Shown one piece after another: positions 1 to 11,200 of a stretch of 64,000 bases of DNA. Numbering within the stretch: the first letter of the stretch is position 1; each line of letters starts with the position of its first letter. The position numbers and the translations under genes are program-made. The notes under the pieces are model-generated. The model saw only the letters and a program-made list of their open reading frames with translations. It was not told the origin of the DNA and made no database searches. This DNA is from Xylophilus rhododendri (lineage in GTDB: Bacteria; Pseudomonadota; Gammaproteobacteria; Burkholderiales; Burkholderiaceae_C): positions 2,728,001 to 2,792,000 of the forward strand of contig NZ_CP047650.1 in the NCBI RefSeq assembly GCF_009906855.1, written 5' to 3'.

Positions 1-2
1 AG

Positions 3-611
3 CCGGCGGGCTGTCGCGATGCGGTGGACGCGATCAGCATGATGACCCAGTGGGTGTACGAACCGCTGGAGAGCGAGCTGCAGGCCCTGGCGCTGCAGGC
101 CTGCACGGCGCTGCCGCGGCTCTGGACCCTGCTGCCGGCGCTGGGCCGGCTGCGGCCCGGGACGCTGCCGCCCGGCGCCTGGGAGCGGGCCTGGGAGCAG
201 GCATTGAACAGCGCACCGGGCGGCACCACGCCCCTGGCGGCACGGCAGCGGATCCGCGCCCTGCTGCCCGGCCTGCCCTGCCGCGCGGGCCGCGACAGCC
301 TGCGGCCCCTGCTCGACGCCACGCTGCGCTGCCTGGCGCCGGACGACCTGGCGCTGGCCCTGGTCGAGATGGCCGGCATCCTCGGCCATCCGGGCCGGGT
401 CTGCATGCCGGCGGACGCCCGACTCGTGCTGGCGCTGTGCGGCGAGCTGCCCTTCTACCTGCGCGAGCGGCCGCTGGCCGCATGGCGAGCGCTGGGCAGC
501 GCCCTGCCGGCCGGCGCCGCGGAGCGGCTGGACACGCTGCTTGCCACCACGACCGGGGAGCGCGAGGCCTGGACCGCCGCACTTCCACGGGCCGAGCCGC
601 CGGCGTCCTGA
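3..611 (+). CDS. Unrecognised protein, 5' end outside the window
   Basis: The frame is open from the window edge to a stop at 611, so the true start may lie upstream. An internal GTG at 24 would give 195 residues. The product is rich in Leu, Ala and Arg and looks helical and soluble, with no signal peptide or membrane segment. I do not recognise the family. Its size and composition would fit a helical accessory protein of a larger upstream operon, such as a type III secretion component, but that is a guess. It converges on the MFS gene that follows, and their 3' ends overlap by about 157 bp. Codon use is GC-rich at third positions and nothing better covers 24-454, so I think it is real. Confidence 0.45.
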   Translation, partial: PAGCRDAVDAISMMTQWVYEPLESELQALALQACTALPRLWTLLPALGRLRPGTLPPGAWERAWEQALNSAPGGTTPLAARQRIRALLPGLPCRAGRDSLRPLLDATLRCLAPDDLALALVEMAGILGHPGRVCMPADARLVLALCGELPFYLRERPLAAWRALGSALPAGAAERLDTLLATTTGEREAWTAALPRAEPPAS

Positions 612-1825
612 AGCGCCGCCGGCGCCGCCGAATCCTGCGCCCGCAGGGCCAACGCCACACCCAGCACCCCGAGCGCCATCAAACCGCCGAAAGCCGCCAC
701 CGCCGGCCAGTGGCCGAAGCGCCAGAGCGCCCCGGCGGCCGAGCCGAGCACACTCGATCCGGCGTAGTAGCACAGCAGGTAGATCGCCGAGGCATGGCCC
801 TTGTGGCCCTGCGCCAGCCGGCCCACCGCGCCGCTGGCCACCGAATGGACCATGAAGAAGCCCACCGTCACCAGGCTGATGCCGGCGATCACCAGCGGCA
901 GCCCGTCGGCCAGCGTCAGCGCCAGCCCGAAGAAGGACACCAGCGCGCCGCAGCCGATCACCCGCGCGCGGCCCAGCCGGTCCACCAGCGCACCGGCGGC
1001 CGAGGAGGTGAAGATGCCGAAGACATAGGCCAGGAAGATCAGCCCCAGCGCCGTCTGCCCCAGCCGGTAGGGCGCGGCCACCAGGCGGTAGCCGATGTAG
1101 TTGTAGACGGCGATGAAAGTGCCCATGCAGAGCACGCCCACCAGGAAGAAGGGCCGCAGCCGCGCATCCTGCAGGTGCTTCTTCCAGGCCGCCAGGTGGT
1201 AGGGCAGGTTCAGCCCCGGCTGGCGCTGGAAATGGCGCGAGGGCGGCAGCAGCCAGATGAAGGCCAGGGCCGACAGCGCCGCCACCACCGACAGCGTGCC
1301 CATGGCCGCGCGCCAGGACAGGAACTCGGTCAGCGCCCCCATGGCGACCCGGCCCATCATGCCGCCGAAGGCGGTGCCGCCCACGTACAGGCCCATCACC
1401 TTGCCCAGGCGCCGCTGCGGCACTTCCTCGGCCAGGTAGGCCATGGCCACCGCCGGCACCCCGCCCAGCACCAGCCCCTCCAGCGCGCGGGCGACCAGCA
1501 GGGTCTGCCAGTTCGGCGCGAAGGAGGCCAGCAGGTTGAGCAGAGCCGCCGAGCCCATCGAGACGAACATCAGCCCGCGCCGCCCCACCGCTTCCGACAC
1601 CATGCCGGCGCAGACGATGGACAGCGCCAGCAGCGCCGTGGTGAGCGACAGCGCCAGCGAGCTGCTGGCCGGGGTGAGGCCGAACTCCACCGAGAACTCC
1701 GGCAGCAGCGGCTGCACGCAGTAGATCAGGGAGAAGGTGGAGAAGCCGGCCAGGAACAGGGCCAGGCTGATGCGGGGGATGTCGTGGCGCTCGCCATCCG
1801 CGGTCGCAATATCAGGGTTAACCAT
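455..1825 (-). CDS. MFS transporter, YnfM-like exporter
   Basis: Inner-membrane transporter with about twelve hydrophobic segments, probably a proton-driven exporter of small molecules or drugs; the substrate is unknown. The start is ATG at 1825 (MVNPDIATADG), followed by a first helix containing SLIYCVQPLLPEF. The typical MFS loop between helices 2 and 3 is present (SEAVGRRG). At 456 residues it is longer than the usual roughly 400. The last 60 or so residues after the final helix are low-complexity Ala/Ser/Arg sequence, and they lie antisense to the end of the preceding gene. This looks like a lost or displaced stop codon. It is followed on the same strand, upstream, by the homocysteine methyltransferase gene, 71 bp away. 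Confidence 0.86.
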   Translation of the reverse strand: MVNPDIATADGERHDIPRISLALFLAGFSTFSLIYCVQPLLPEFSVEFGLTPASSSLALSLTTALLALSIVCAGMVSEAVGRRGLMFVSMGSAALLNLLASFAPNWQTLLVARALEGLVLGGVPAVAMAYLAEEVPQRRLGKVMGLYVGGTAFGGMMGRVAMGALTEFLSWRAAMGTLSVVAALSALAFIWLLPPSRHFQRQPGLNLPYHLAAWKKHLQDARLRPFFLVGVLCMGTFIAVYNYIGYRLVAAPYRLGQTALGLIFLAYVFGIFTSSAAGALVDRLGRARVIGCGALVSFFGLALTLADGLPLVIAGISLVTVGFFMVHSVASGAVGRLAQGHKGHASAIYLLCYYAGSSVLGSAAGALWRFGHWPAVAAFGGLMALGVLGVALALRAQDSAAPAALQDAGGSARGSAAVQASRSPVVVASSVSSRSAAPAGRALPSARHAASGRSRR

Positions 1826-1896
1826 GATGCGAGCGTAACGGCTAAGTCCGCTCAGCGCCGGGTCGGCCGGCGCTTCCCCGACGCAGATGCCCGGAT

Positions 1897-2991
1897 TTAG
1901 CCGGCCACCAGCTCCCGGAACGGCGCGCCATTGAGCGGCCGCGCCGCCATGGTCTTCACCGCCGTGTTGATCGCGCCGATATGGTCCGGCGTGGTGCCGC
2001 AGCAGCCGCCGACGATATTGACCAGCCCCTCGGCCGCGAACTCGTGCAGCAGGCGGGCGGTGACGTCCGGCGTCTCGTCGAAGCCGGTGTCGCTCATCGG
2101 ATTGGGCAGGCCGGCGTTGGGATAGCAGCAGATGAAAGTGTCGGCCGCGGCCTTGTGCAGCTCCTGGATGTAGGGCCGCATCAGGGTGGCGCCCAGGGCG
2201 CAGTTCAGGCCGATGGCCAGCGGTTCGGCATGGCGCACGCTGTGCCAGAAGGCGGTGACGGTCTGGCCCGACAGGATGCGGCCGGAGGCGTCGGTGACGG
2301 TGCCGCTGATGATCAGCGGCAGGCGCTCGCCGCTGTTCTCGAACCATTCGGCGATGGCGAAGAGCGCGGCCTTGGCGTTGAGTGTGTCGAAGATGGTCTC
2401 GACCAGGAACAGGTCGCAGCCGCCCTCGGCCAGGGCCTCGGCCTGCTCGTAGTAGGCCTGGCGCAGGGTTTCGAAATCGACGTTGCGGGCGCCGGGGTCG
2501 TTCACGTCGGGGCTGATCGAGGCGGTCTTGGGCGTGGGGCCGAAGGCGCCGGCGACGAAGCGGGGTTTGTCGGGGGTGCTGAACTTGTCGCAGGCGGCGC
2601 GCGCCAGGCGGGCCGAGGCCAGGTTCATCTCGCGCGCCAGGGCGGCCATGTCGTAGTCCTCCTGCGCGATGGTGGTGGCGCCGAAGGTGTTGGTCTCGAT
2701 CATGTCGGCGCCGGCGGCGAGGTAGCCCTCGTGGATGGCGGAGATCACGTCCGGCCGGGTCAGCGAGAGCAGCTCGTTGTTGCCCTTCACGTCGCGGTGG
2801 AAGTCGGTGAAGCGGCTGCCCGCGCCGTCCGCGCCGCCATAGCCCTCGCCGCGGTACTGGGCTTCGCCGAGCTTGAAGCGCTGGATCATGGTGCCCATGG
2901 CGCCGTCGAGGATGGCGATGCGTTCGGACAGGATGGCCGGCAGAGCGGCGGCTCGGGTGTAGCGGGGGTGGCGGGCGGTGGGGCTGGGCAT
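1897..2991 (-). CDS. metH: Methionine synthase, N-terminal homocysteine-binding half (split MetH)
   Basis: Zinc-dependent homocysteine S-methyltransferase domain of cobalamin-dependent methionine synthase, here a stand-alone protein of 364 residues. ATG at 2991 gives MPSPTARHP. The N-terminal [11 protein letters not shown] motif is characteristic. Zinc ligands are visible as the Cys of GLNCALGA and the adjacent Cys pair of [12 protein letters not shown]. It lacks the pterin, cobalamin and reactivation modules. These are encoded by a separate gene at 36575-39322, about 34 kb away, and the two products should act together to methylate homocysteine. No SAH-type riboswitch is visible upstream here, unlike at the other half. 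A 211-bp region separates it from the divergent recQ. Confidence 0.94.
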   Translation of the reverse strand: MPSPTARHPRYTRAAALPAILSERIAILDGAMGTMIQRFKLGEAQYRGEGYGGADGAGSRFTDFHRDVKGNNELLSLTRPDVISAIHEGYLAAGADMIETNTFGATTIAQEDYDMAALAREMNLASARLARAACDKFSTPDKPRFVAGAFGPTPKTASISPDVNDPGARNVDFETLRQAYYEQAEALAEGGCDLFLVETIFDTLNAKAALFAIAEWFENSGERLPLIISGTVTDASGRILSGQTVTAFWHSVRHAEPLAIGLNCALGATLMRPYIQELHKAAADTFICCYPNAGLPNPMSDTGFDETPDVTARLLHEFAAEGLVNIVGGCCGTTPDHIGAINTAVKTMAARPLNGAPFRELVAG

Positions 2992-3202
2992 GGGGCATTG
3001 TAGGAAAAAGGCAATGGCCGGGCCCGGGCGGGGCGGTCCGCCTCCCGCACCCGCTGCCGAAGACCTGCGCATCCTGGTCCAGGGCCCGGGCACCGGCGCC
3101 CGACTGACGGCGCGGCCCGGCGCTGCCCGGTAGAGGACAATCGCGCCTTTCCTCCAACCGTCCCGCAGACGGCCGCCCGATGCGGACCGTCTCAGCGCCT
3201 CG

Positions 3203-5089
<1,887 letters not shown>

Positions 5090-5183
5090 GGGGCCGCCGG
5101 GCTCATCGCAAACCCGGTTCCCCCGGGGCGGCCGGCGCTCCTAGAATGGCCGGGCCCCCTCACCGCCCGCGAACGGCCCCGCC

Positions 5184-5384
5184 ATGACACTGCCCGTCGA
5201 CGCCTCCACCAACGCGCCCGCCCCCGACAACTCGCACGATCCGCGCGCCCATATCGCCGGTTCGCCCGACGCGCGGCCGCACGATCCGATCGAGGAGGTG
5301 ACCAAGGTGATTCCGCTGGTGCTGCCCTTGGCCGGCGGCGTTCTCATGTTCCTGCTGGCCTTCATCGCCATCTACATGGCGTGA
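5184..5384 (+). CDS. Small single-span membrane protein
   Basis: 66 residues. A polar, Pro/Asp-rich N-terminal half is followed by one hydrophobic segment (about residues 41-65, PLVLPLAGGVLMFLLAFIAI). The protein ends almost at the membrane helix, so it is probably a tail-anchored inner-membrane peptide with a cytosolic N-terminus. I do not recognise the family. It starts 95 bp after recQ on the same strand and ends one base before the convergent GntR gene. Coding is supported by the clean hydrophobic helix and the third-position GC bias. Function is unknown. Confidence 0.6.
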   Translation: MTLPVDASTNAPAPDNSHDPRAHIAGSPDARPHDPIEEVTKVIPLVLPLAGGVLMFLLAFIAIYMA

Positions 5385-5385
5385 G

Positions 5386-6132
5386 TCAATCCCGGGTGGC
5401 GATGTCCGCCCGCACCCGCTTGAGGTGGCCTTCGATGTAGAAGGCCGCCGCATCCCCATCCCCGGACACCACGGCTTCGTAGATCAGCCGATGCTCCGCC
5501 ACATAGAGCTGGATGCGCTGCGCGTCGTAGATGCCGTCGTCGCGCAGGCGCTGCCACAAGGGCTGGTCCATCGACTTGGCGATCTCGTCGGCGATCTTCA
5601 CCACCAGGGCGTCGCGGGTCATCACCGCCAGCTGGCGGTGGAACATCGAGTCGGCGGTGTTCCAGGCGGCCTGCTGGGCGGGGTCGCCGATGTCCTGCAC
5701 GTCACTCATCTGCTGCAGGTAGCGCTCGGCCAGCGGGTCGCGCGCCTTGTGGCGGGCCGCCAGGCGGGCGATGGCCGGCTCGATCAGCATGCGTACGTCG
5801 AGGATGGAACTGGGGCTGATGTCGGCGTCGCGCGGCGGTGCCGGCGGGGCCTGGTCATCGGGCGGCGCGCCGGCATCGGCGGCGGTGGTGACATAGGTGC
5901 CGGAGCCGTGCCGCGTCAGCACATGGCCCTCGTTCTGCAGCGCGCCTATGGCTTCCCGCACCGCCGGGCGGCTGACACCGAAACGCAGCGCCAGCTCCCG
6001 CTCGGACGGCAGGCGCGAGCCGCCGGGAAAGGCGCCGCTGACGATGCCCGAGCGGATCGCGTCGGCGATCTGCTCGTAGACCTGCTTGGCCCTGAAACCC
6101 GGCGCGGCGATGAGGGGCTCGACTGAATTCAT
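5386..6132 (-). CDS. GntR family transcriptional regulator, FadR/FCD type
   Basis: DNA-binding regulator of 248 residues. The N-terminal winged helix (about residues 10-75) has the classic LPSERELALRFGVSRP recognition segment. A Pro/Asp-rich linker (about 85-110) leads to a C-terminal all-helical FCD ligand-binding domain with the metal-ligand pattern expected of the family (Asp and His residues around DSMFHRQL and AEHRLIYEAV). I chose ATG at 6132 (MNSVEPL) over an upstream extension because the domain begins soon after it. It is divergent from the binding-protein/OCD/molybdoenzyme/AcnX genes, and the shared intergenic region carries repeated inverted elements. It is therefore probably the local repressor, with the pathway substrate or an intermediate as inducer. 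Confidence 0.92.
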   Translation of the reverse strand: MNSVEPLIAAPGFRAKQVYEQIADAIRSGIVSGAFPGGSRLPSERELALRFGVSRPAVREAIGALQNEGHVLTRHGSGTYVTTAADAGAPPDDQAPPAPPRDADISPSSILDVRMLIEPAIARLAARHKARDPLAERYLQQMSDVQDIGDPAQQAAWNTADSMFHRQLAVMTRDALVVKIADEIAKSMDQPLWQRLRDDGIYDAQRIQLYVAEHRLIYEAVVSGDGDAAAFYIEGHLKRVRADIATRD

Positions 6133-6186
6133 CCGCGGATTGTGCGGCCCATCCGCCCGCCGCAAAACAGTGCAGGGATTTCCCGC

Positions 6187-6307
6187 GAACCACTTTCGGC
6201 ACCATTCTGGTTTCATTGCAACCACTTCTTCAGACCAAAAGCGTAACCAATTCGGCGAAAACCGAGGTTGGCACGGATTTGGCTAATAAAACTTACCAAA
6301 GTGGTTC
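6187..6307. promoter_or_regulatory. Candidate GntR operator region with paired inverted repeats
   Basis: Two copies of the 11-bp palindrome ACCA-N3-TGGT lie at 6201-6211 (N3 = TTC) and 6295-6305 (N3 = AAG), 94 bp apart. In addition AACCACTT occurs at 6188 and 6220 and inverted at 6299, so GAACCACTTT (6187-6196) and AAAGTGGTTC (6298-6307) form a perfect 10-bp inverted pair flanking the region. It lies between the divergent GntR gene and the catabolic genes, the expected place for looping repression. The half-site order differs from the classical FadR TGGT-N3-ACCA. Assignment to this regulator is inference. Confidence 0.45.
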
Positions 6308-6326
6308 TAACCCGGGAGTTGTCGTC

Positions 6327-7289
6327 ATGAAGTCCTTTGCTCCGTTCGCCCTGGCCCTGTCCTGCCTCGCCGCGCTCGTGCCGGCGGTTTCCGTCGCCGA
6401 GGCCTATCCCACCAAGCCGGTGGAAATCGTGGTCGCCTACCCGCCCGGCGGCGGCAGCGACATGACGGCGCGCACCATCGCCGACGCGGCGCGTCCGCTG
6501 ATGAGCATTCCGCCGCTGGTCATCAACCGGCCCGGCGCCAGCGGCTCGATCGGCTGGGCCTATGTGGCCACCGGCGCGCCGGACGGCTACCGGGTGATCG
6601 TCGTCACGCCCGAGATCCTGGTCGTGCCGCTGATGGGCATCGGCAAGACGACCGTGCAGGACTTCCAGCCGATCGCCCGGTTCTCGGACGACCCGCTGTC
6701 GCTCACCGTGCGCGCCGACGCGCCCTGGAAGACGATCGACGAGTTCATCGCCTATGCCAAGGCGCATCCGGGCGAGGTCACCATCTCCAACGCCGGCAAC
6801 GGCACGCTCTCGCACATCGCCACCGCCGCCATGGGCGACAAGCTGGGCACCGCCTTCCAGCCCGTGCCCTACCAGGGCACCACGCCAGCGGTGATGGGCG
6901 TGCTGACCGGCGACGTGATGGCCACCACCATCCCCAACGCCGAACTGCGCGAACATGTGAAAGCCGGCAAGATGCGCACCCTGGCGGTGATGTCCGAGAA
7001 GGCCGCGCCCGGCATGGACGGCATCCCCACCTTCAAGGAGAAAGGCTACGACCTGCAGTTCAGCGGCTGGCGCGGCATTGCGCTGCCCAAGGCCGCGCCC
7101 AAGGAGGTGGTGGACTACTGGCGCGACGTGGCGCGGCGCATCTCCGAATCGCCCGCCTTCCGCACCACCGTCATCAAGCAGAACCTGACACCCGCCTTCG
7201 CCGACGCGCCGGAATTCACCGCCGCCATCGCCAAACAGGACGACAGCTTCAAGAAGATGTGGCCCGGCCTGAAACTCGACAAGCAGTAA
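6327..7289 (+). CDS. Tripartite tricarboxylate (Bug/TctC) family substrate-binding protein
   Basis: Periplasmic solute receptor of 320 residues. ATG at 6327 follows a GGGAG ribosome binding site about 8 nt upstream. A Sec signal peptide covers residues 1-26, with probable cleavage after AEA. The mature start YPTKPVEIVVAYPPGGGSD is the standard Bug-family opening, and the NRPGASGSIG ligand-binding motif follows. No TctA/TctB membrane partners are in the window, which is usual for orphan Bug receptors in Burkholderiales. It is the first gene of a four-gene cluster, with 7 bp to the OCD gene. It presumably delivers, or senses, the carboxylated substrate of the pathway. The ligand is unknown. Confidence 0.95.
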   Translation: MKSFAPFALALSCLAALVPAVSVAEAYPTKPVEIVVAYPPGGGSDMTARTIADAARPLMSIPPLVINRPGASGSIGWAYVATGAPDGYRVIVVTPEILVVPLMGIGKTTVQDFQPIARFSDDPLSLTVRADAPWKTIDEFIAYAKAHPGEVTISNAGNGTLSHIATAAMGDKLGTAFQPVPYQGTTPAVMGVLTGDVMATTIPNAELREHVKAGKMRTLAVMSEKAAPGMDGIPTFKEKGYDLQFSGWRGIALPKAAPKEVVDYWRDVARRISESPAFRTTVIKQNLTPAFADAPEFTAAIAKQDDSFKKMWPGLKLDKQ

Positions 7290-7296
7290 GGAACCC

Positions 7297-8277
7297 ATGG
7301 CAGTGCACGATGCCCTGCAGGTGATAGACGGCCCCGCGACGGCCGCCGCCCTGCCCTTCGCCCCCCTGATCGCCGCGCTGCGCCAGGCCTTCGCCACGCC
7401 GATGGAGGTGCCGCTGCGGCATCACCACCACATCGAGCAGCCCGACGGCAAGACCGCCACGGTGCTGCTGATGCCGGGCTGGGCCGATGGCTATATCGGC
7501 ATCAAGCTGGTGACGATCTTCCCGGGCAATTCGGCGCGCTCGCTGCCGGGGCTGTTCGCCACCTACCTGCTCTGCGACGGCCAGACCGGCCAGCACCTGG
7601 CGCTGATCGACGGCAACCAGATCACCGCGCGGCGCACGGTGGCCGTGTCGGCGCTGGCGGCCTCCTATCTCGCTCGCACCGATGCGAAGCGGCTGCTGAT
7701 CCTGGGCGCGGGCCGCATCGCGCGGCTGGTGTGCGAGGCCTATCGCGCGGTGCGCGATATCGAAGAAGTGCGGGTATGGAACCCGACGCCGTCGCGCGCG
7801 CAGGCGCTGGTCGCCGAGCTGCGTGCGGCGGGGGTGCGGGCGGAACTCGCCGGGCCGCTGGAGGACGAGGTGCGCCAGGCCGACATCGTGAGTTGCGCCA
7901 CCCTGTCCACCCAGGCGCTGGTGCGCGGCTCATGGCTGCGGCCGGGCACCCATGTGGACCTGATCGGCGGCTTCACGCCCGGCATGCGCGAGAGCGACGA
8001 CGCGGTGTTCGCGGGTGCCACGGTGGTGGTCGATTCGCTGGACGCGCTGGCCGAGGCGGGCGACCTGATCTCGCCGATCGCCAGCGGGGTGCTCTCGCCC
8101 TCCAGCATCCGCACCCTGCCGATGCTGTGCGACGGCAGCGCTACAGGACGGGTGTCGGCCGAGGAGATCACCGTCTTCAAGGCGGTGGGCACGGCGCTGT
8201 CGGACCTGACCTCGGCCGCGCTGGTCTACCGCGCCACCGGCGCAAGGGCCGAAGCCCCCGCCGAAGCGCTGGCCTGA
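7297..8277 (+). CDS. Ornithine cyclodeaminase/mu-crystallin family protein, possible imino-acid reductase
   Basis: 326-residue cytosolic Rossmann-fold enzyme of the OCD/mu-crystallin family. The NAD(P)-binding glycine motif LGAGRIARLV lies near residues 135-144, and the family segments GYIGIKLVTIFPGN and DGNQITARRT are evident. Family members include ornithine and lysine cyclodeaminases, alanine dehydrogenases and the delta-1-pyrroline-2-carboxylate reductase LhpI. The aconitase X gene two genes downstream makes the reductase role the most attractive reading, because aconitase X dehydrates cis-3-hydroxy-L-proline to the substrate of LhpI. That is inference from context; sequence alone does not fix the activity. 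It is separated by 7 bp from the genes on both sides. Confidence 0.92.
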   Translation: MAVHDALQVIDGPATAAALPFAPLIAALRQAFATPMEVPLRHHHHIEQPDGKTATVLLMPGWADGYIGIKLVTIFPGNSARSLPGLFATYLLCDGQTGQHLALIDGNQITARRTVAVSALAASYLARTDAKRLLILGAGRIARLVCEAYRAVRDIEEVRVWNPTPSRAQALVAELRAAGVRAELAGPLEDEVRQADIVSCATLSTQALVRGSWLRPGTHVDLIGGFTPGMRESDDAVFAGATVVVDSLDALAEAGDLISPIASGVLSPSSIRTLPMLCDGSATGRVSAEEITVFKAVGTALSDLTSAALVYRATGARAEAPAEALA

Positions 8278-8284
8278 GGCTTCG

Positions 8285-11200
8285 ATGGGCGGCACCGCGT
8301 TCAAGCCCGGCTTCTGCACCCTGTGCCGTTCGCGCTGCGGCACGATCCACGAGGTGCGGGACGACCGGCTGATCGCCGTGCGGCCCGACCCGACGCATCC
8401 CACCGGCGAGGCCATGTGCATGAAGGGCCGCGCCGCGCCCGAACTGGTGCACAGCCCGCACCGGGTGCTGACGCCGCTGCGGCGCACGGCGCCCAAGGGC
8501 GCGGCCGATCCGGGCTGGGTGCCGATCGGCTGGGAAGAGGCGCTGTCGGAGACCGCGCGGCGGCTGTCCCAGGTGCGCGAGGAGTCCGGCGCGGAGGCGG
8601 TCGTCTTCGCGGTCACCACGCCCAGCGGCACACCGCTGTCCGACAGCATCGACTGGATCGAGCGTTTCGTGCGCGGCTTCGGCAGCCCCAACCTCTGCTA
8701 CGCCACCGAGATCTGCAACTGGCACAAGGATTTCGCCCATGCCTTCACCTTCGGCAGCGGCATGCCGGTGGCGGACTACGAAAACGCCGAACTGATCCTG
8801 CTGTGGGGACACAACCCGGCCAATACCTGGCTGGCGCAGTCGGGCGCCATCGGCAAGGGCCGTGCTGCGGGCGCCAGGATGCTGGTGGTCGATCCGCGTC
8901 CTACCGCGCTGGCCCGCCAGGCCGATGTGTGGCTGCCGGTGCGGCCGGGCACGGATGCCGCGCTGGCGATGGGCCTCGTGCGGCTGCTGCTGCGTTCGGA
9001 GCGTTTCGACCGGGACTTCGTGCGCGACTGGACCAACGGCCCGCTGCTGGTGCGCGGCGACAACGGCCTGTTCCTGCGTGAATCGGATGTGTGGCCGGGC
9101 GGCGGCGAACGCTTCGTCGCCTGGCAGGACGGCCCTGTGCCGTATGACCCAGACACGCCGGACCAAACCGGCCTGCTGCTGCGTGGCACCGTCCAGGTCA
9201 CGCTGGCCGATGGCCGAACACTGGCCTGCGACACCGCCTTCGAACTGATGGCCCGGGGCGCCGAAAGCTACGACCCGGCCACGGTCGAGGCCCTGACCGG
9301 CGTCGCACCCGACGCCCTGCAGAAGGCAGCCGACCTGCTCGGCGAAAGCCGGCGTGCGGCCTACCACTCCTGGACCGGCATCGGCCAGCACACCAACGCC
9401 ACCCAGGCCGAGCGGGCGGTGGCGACGCTGTATGCCCTGACCGGCGCCTACGACCGCATCGGCGGCAACCGGGTGCGCAAGGCGCAGCCGACACGCGGCG
9501 TCAACCTCTTCGGCCAGATCGCACCGGAGCAGCGGGCCAAGGCGCTAGGCCTGGCCGAACGGCCGCTGGGGCCGCCCTCGCAAGGCTGGGTCACCGCGCG
9601 CGATGTGTACCGCGCCGTGCTGGAGGGCGAGCCCTACCGGCTGCGGGCGATGGTGGCCTTCGGCACCAACCCGCCCGTCTCGCAAGGCGATACCGAACGC
9701 GCGCGCGAGGCCTTGAAGGCACTGGAATTCCACGTCCACTGCGACCTGTTCATGACCCCGGCGGCCGAGTACGCCGACATTTTTTTGCCGGTCAACACGC
9801 CCTGGGAGCGCGAGGGCCTGCGCATCGGCTTCGAGATCAACGACGAGGCCGCCTCGCTGGTGCAGCTGCGCCAGCGCATGGTGAGCCCGCGCGGCGATTC
9901 GCGCTCGGACAACGACATCGTGTTCGACCTGGCGCGGCGACTCGGCCTGGACGAACTGTTCTTCGGCGGCAGCCTGGAGGCCGGCTGGAACCACATGCTG
10001 GAGCCGCTGGGCATCACCGTGGCCGAACTGCGCGCGAATCCCCAGGGCCTGCGTTTTCCGGTCGATGGCAGCGAGGCCAAGTACCGCACGGGCGGCTTCG
10101 CCACGCAGACCCGCCGGGTCGAGCTGTATTCCGAACTGCTGCTGCGCCACGGCCAGCCCGCCGTGGCCACCCATGTGGCGCCGGCCGAGCCGGCGGGCGA
10201 TGCCTTCCCGCTGGTGCTGAGTTCGGCCAAGAACGGCTACTACTGCCACAGCCAGCACCGCAGCCTGGTGTCGCTGCGCAAGCGCGCGCCCGATCCGGTG
10301 GCCGAGATCGCGCCGGCCCTGGCGGCGGCGAGCGGCATCCGCGAAGGCGACTGGGTGCGCATCAGCACCCGGGTCGGCACCGCGCGATTCGTGGCGCGGC
10401 TGGCGCCGGGGCTGGCCGGGGATGTCGTCGTGGCCGAGTTCGGCTGGTGGCAGCCCTGCCCCGAACTCGACCGCGCGGGCGACAGCCTGGCGAGCAATTT
10501 CAACGGCCTGATCGATGCTCGGGCCTGCGACCCGGTGAGCGGCTCGGTGGCCCACCGGTCCTTTCGCTGCGAGCTGGCGCTGGACGCCGCCTGGGCGCAG
10601 AGCCAGCGCCGCTGGGAGGGCTGGAAGACCTTCCGGGTGGCCGAGCTGCGCCAGGAAGCCATCGGCGTGCTGGGCATCCACTTCGAGGCGCTGGAGCCCG
10701 GCCCGCTGCCGGACTACCGGCCCGGCCAGCACATCGAGACCCGCCACGACCTGGACGGCACACCCACCAGCCGGGCCTATTCCCTGACCGGCGCCGCGGT
10801 GGTCCAGGACCGGCGCGGCTACCGCATCGCGGTGCGCCACCAACGCGGGCAGTCGGCCGAGGGCATCGCCTACGAAGGCCTGGTGTCGGGCCATCTGCAC
10901 CGGCAGCTGCGGGTGGGCGACCGGGTGGAGCTGCGGGCGCCTTCGGGCAGCTTCGTCCTTCCCCGGCACAGCGAGCAGCCGCTGGTGCTGGTGGCGGGCG
11001 GCATCGGCATCACGCCCTTCGTCTCGCTGCTGGAGTCGCTGCCCGATGGCGATCCGCTGGAGATGCTGCTGCTGTATGCCAACCAGAACAGCGGCACCCA
11101 TGCCTTCGCCGAGCGACTGGCCTTCCACGCGGCGCGGCTGCCGGGGCTGGTCATCCGCAATCACTACAACGCGCCCTTGCCGCAGGACCGGTTCGACTCC

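Noticed and set aside
50..1900. Long plus-strand open frame opposite the MFS gene
   Set aside because: Very rich in Arg, Gln and His with no domain pattern. It is the antisense shadow of a GC-rich transporter gene with twelve plausible membrane helices.
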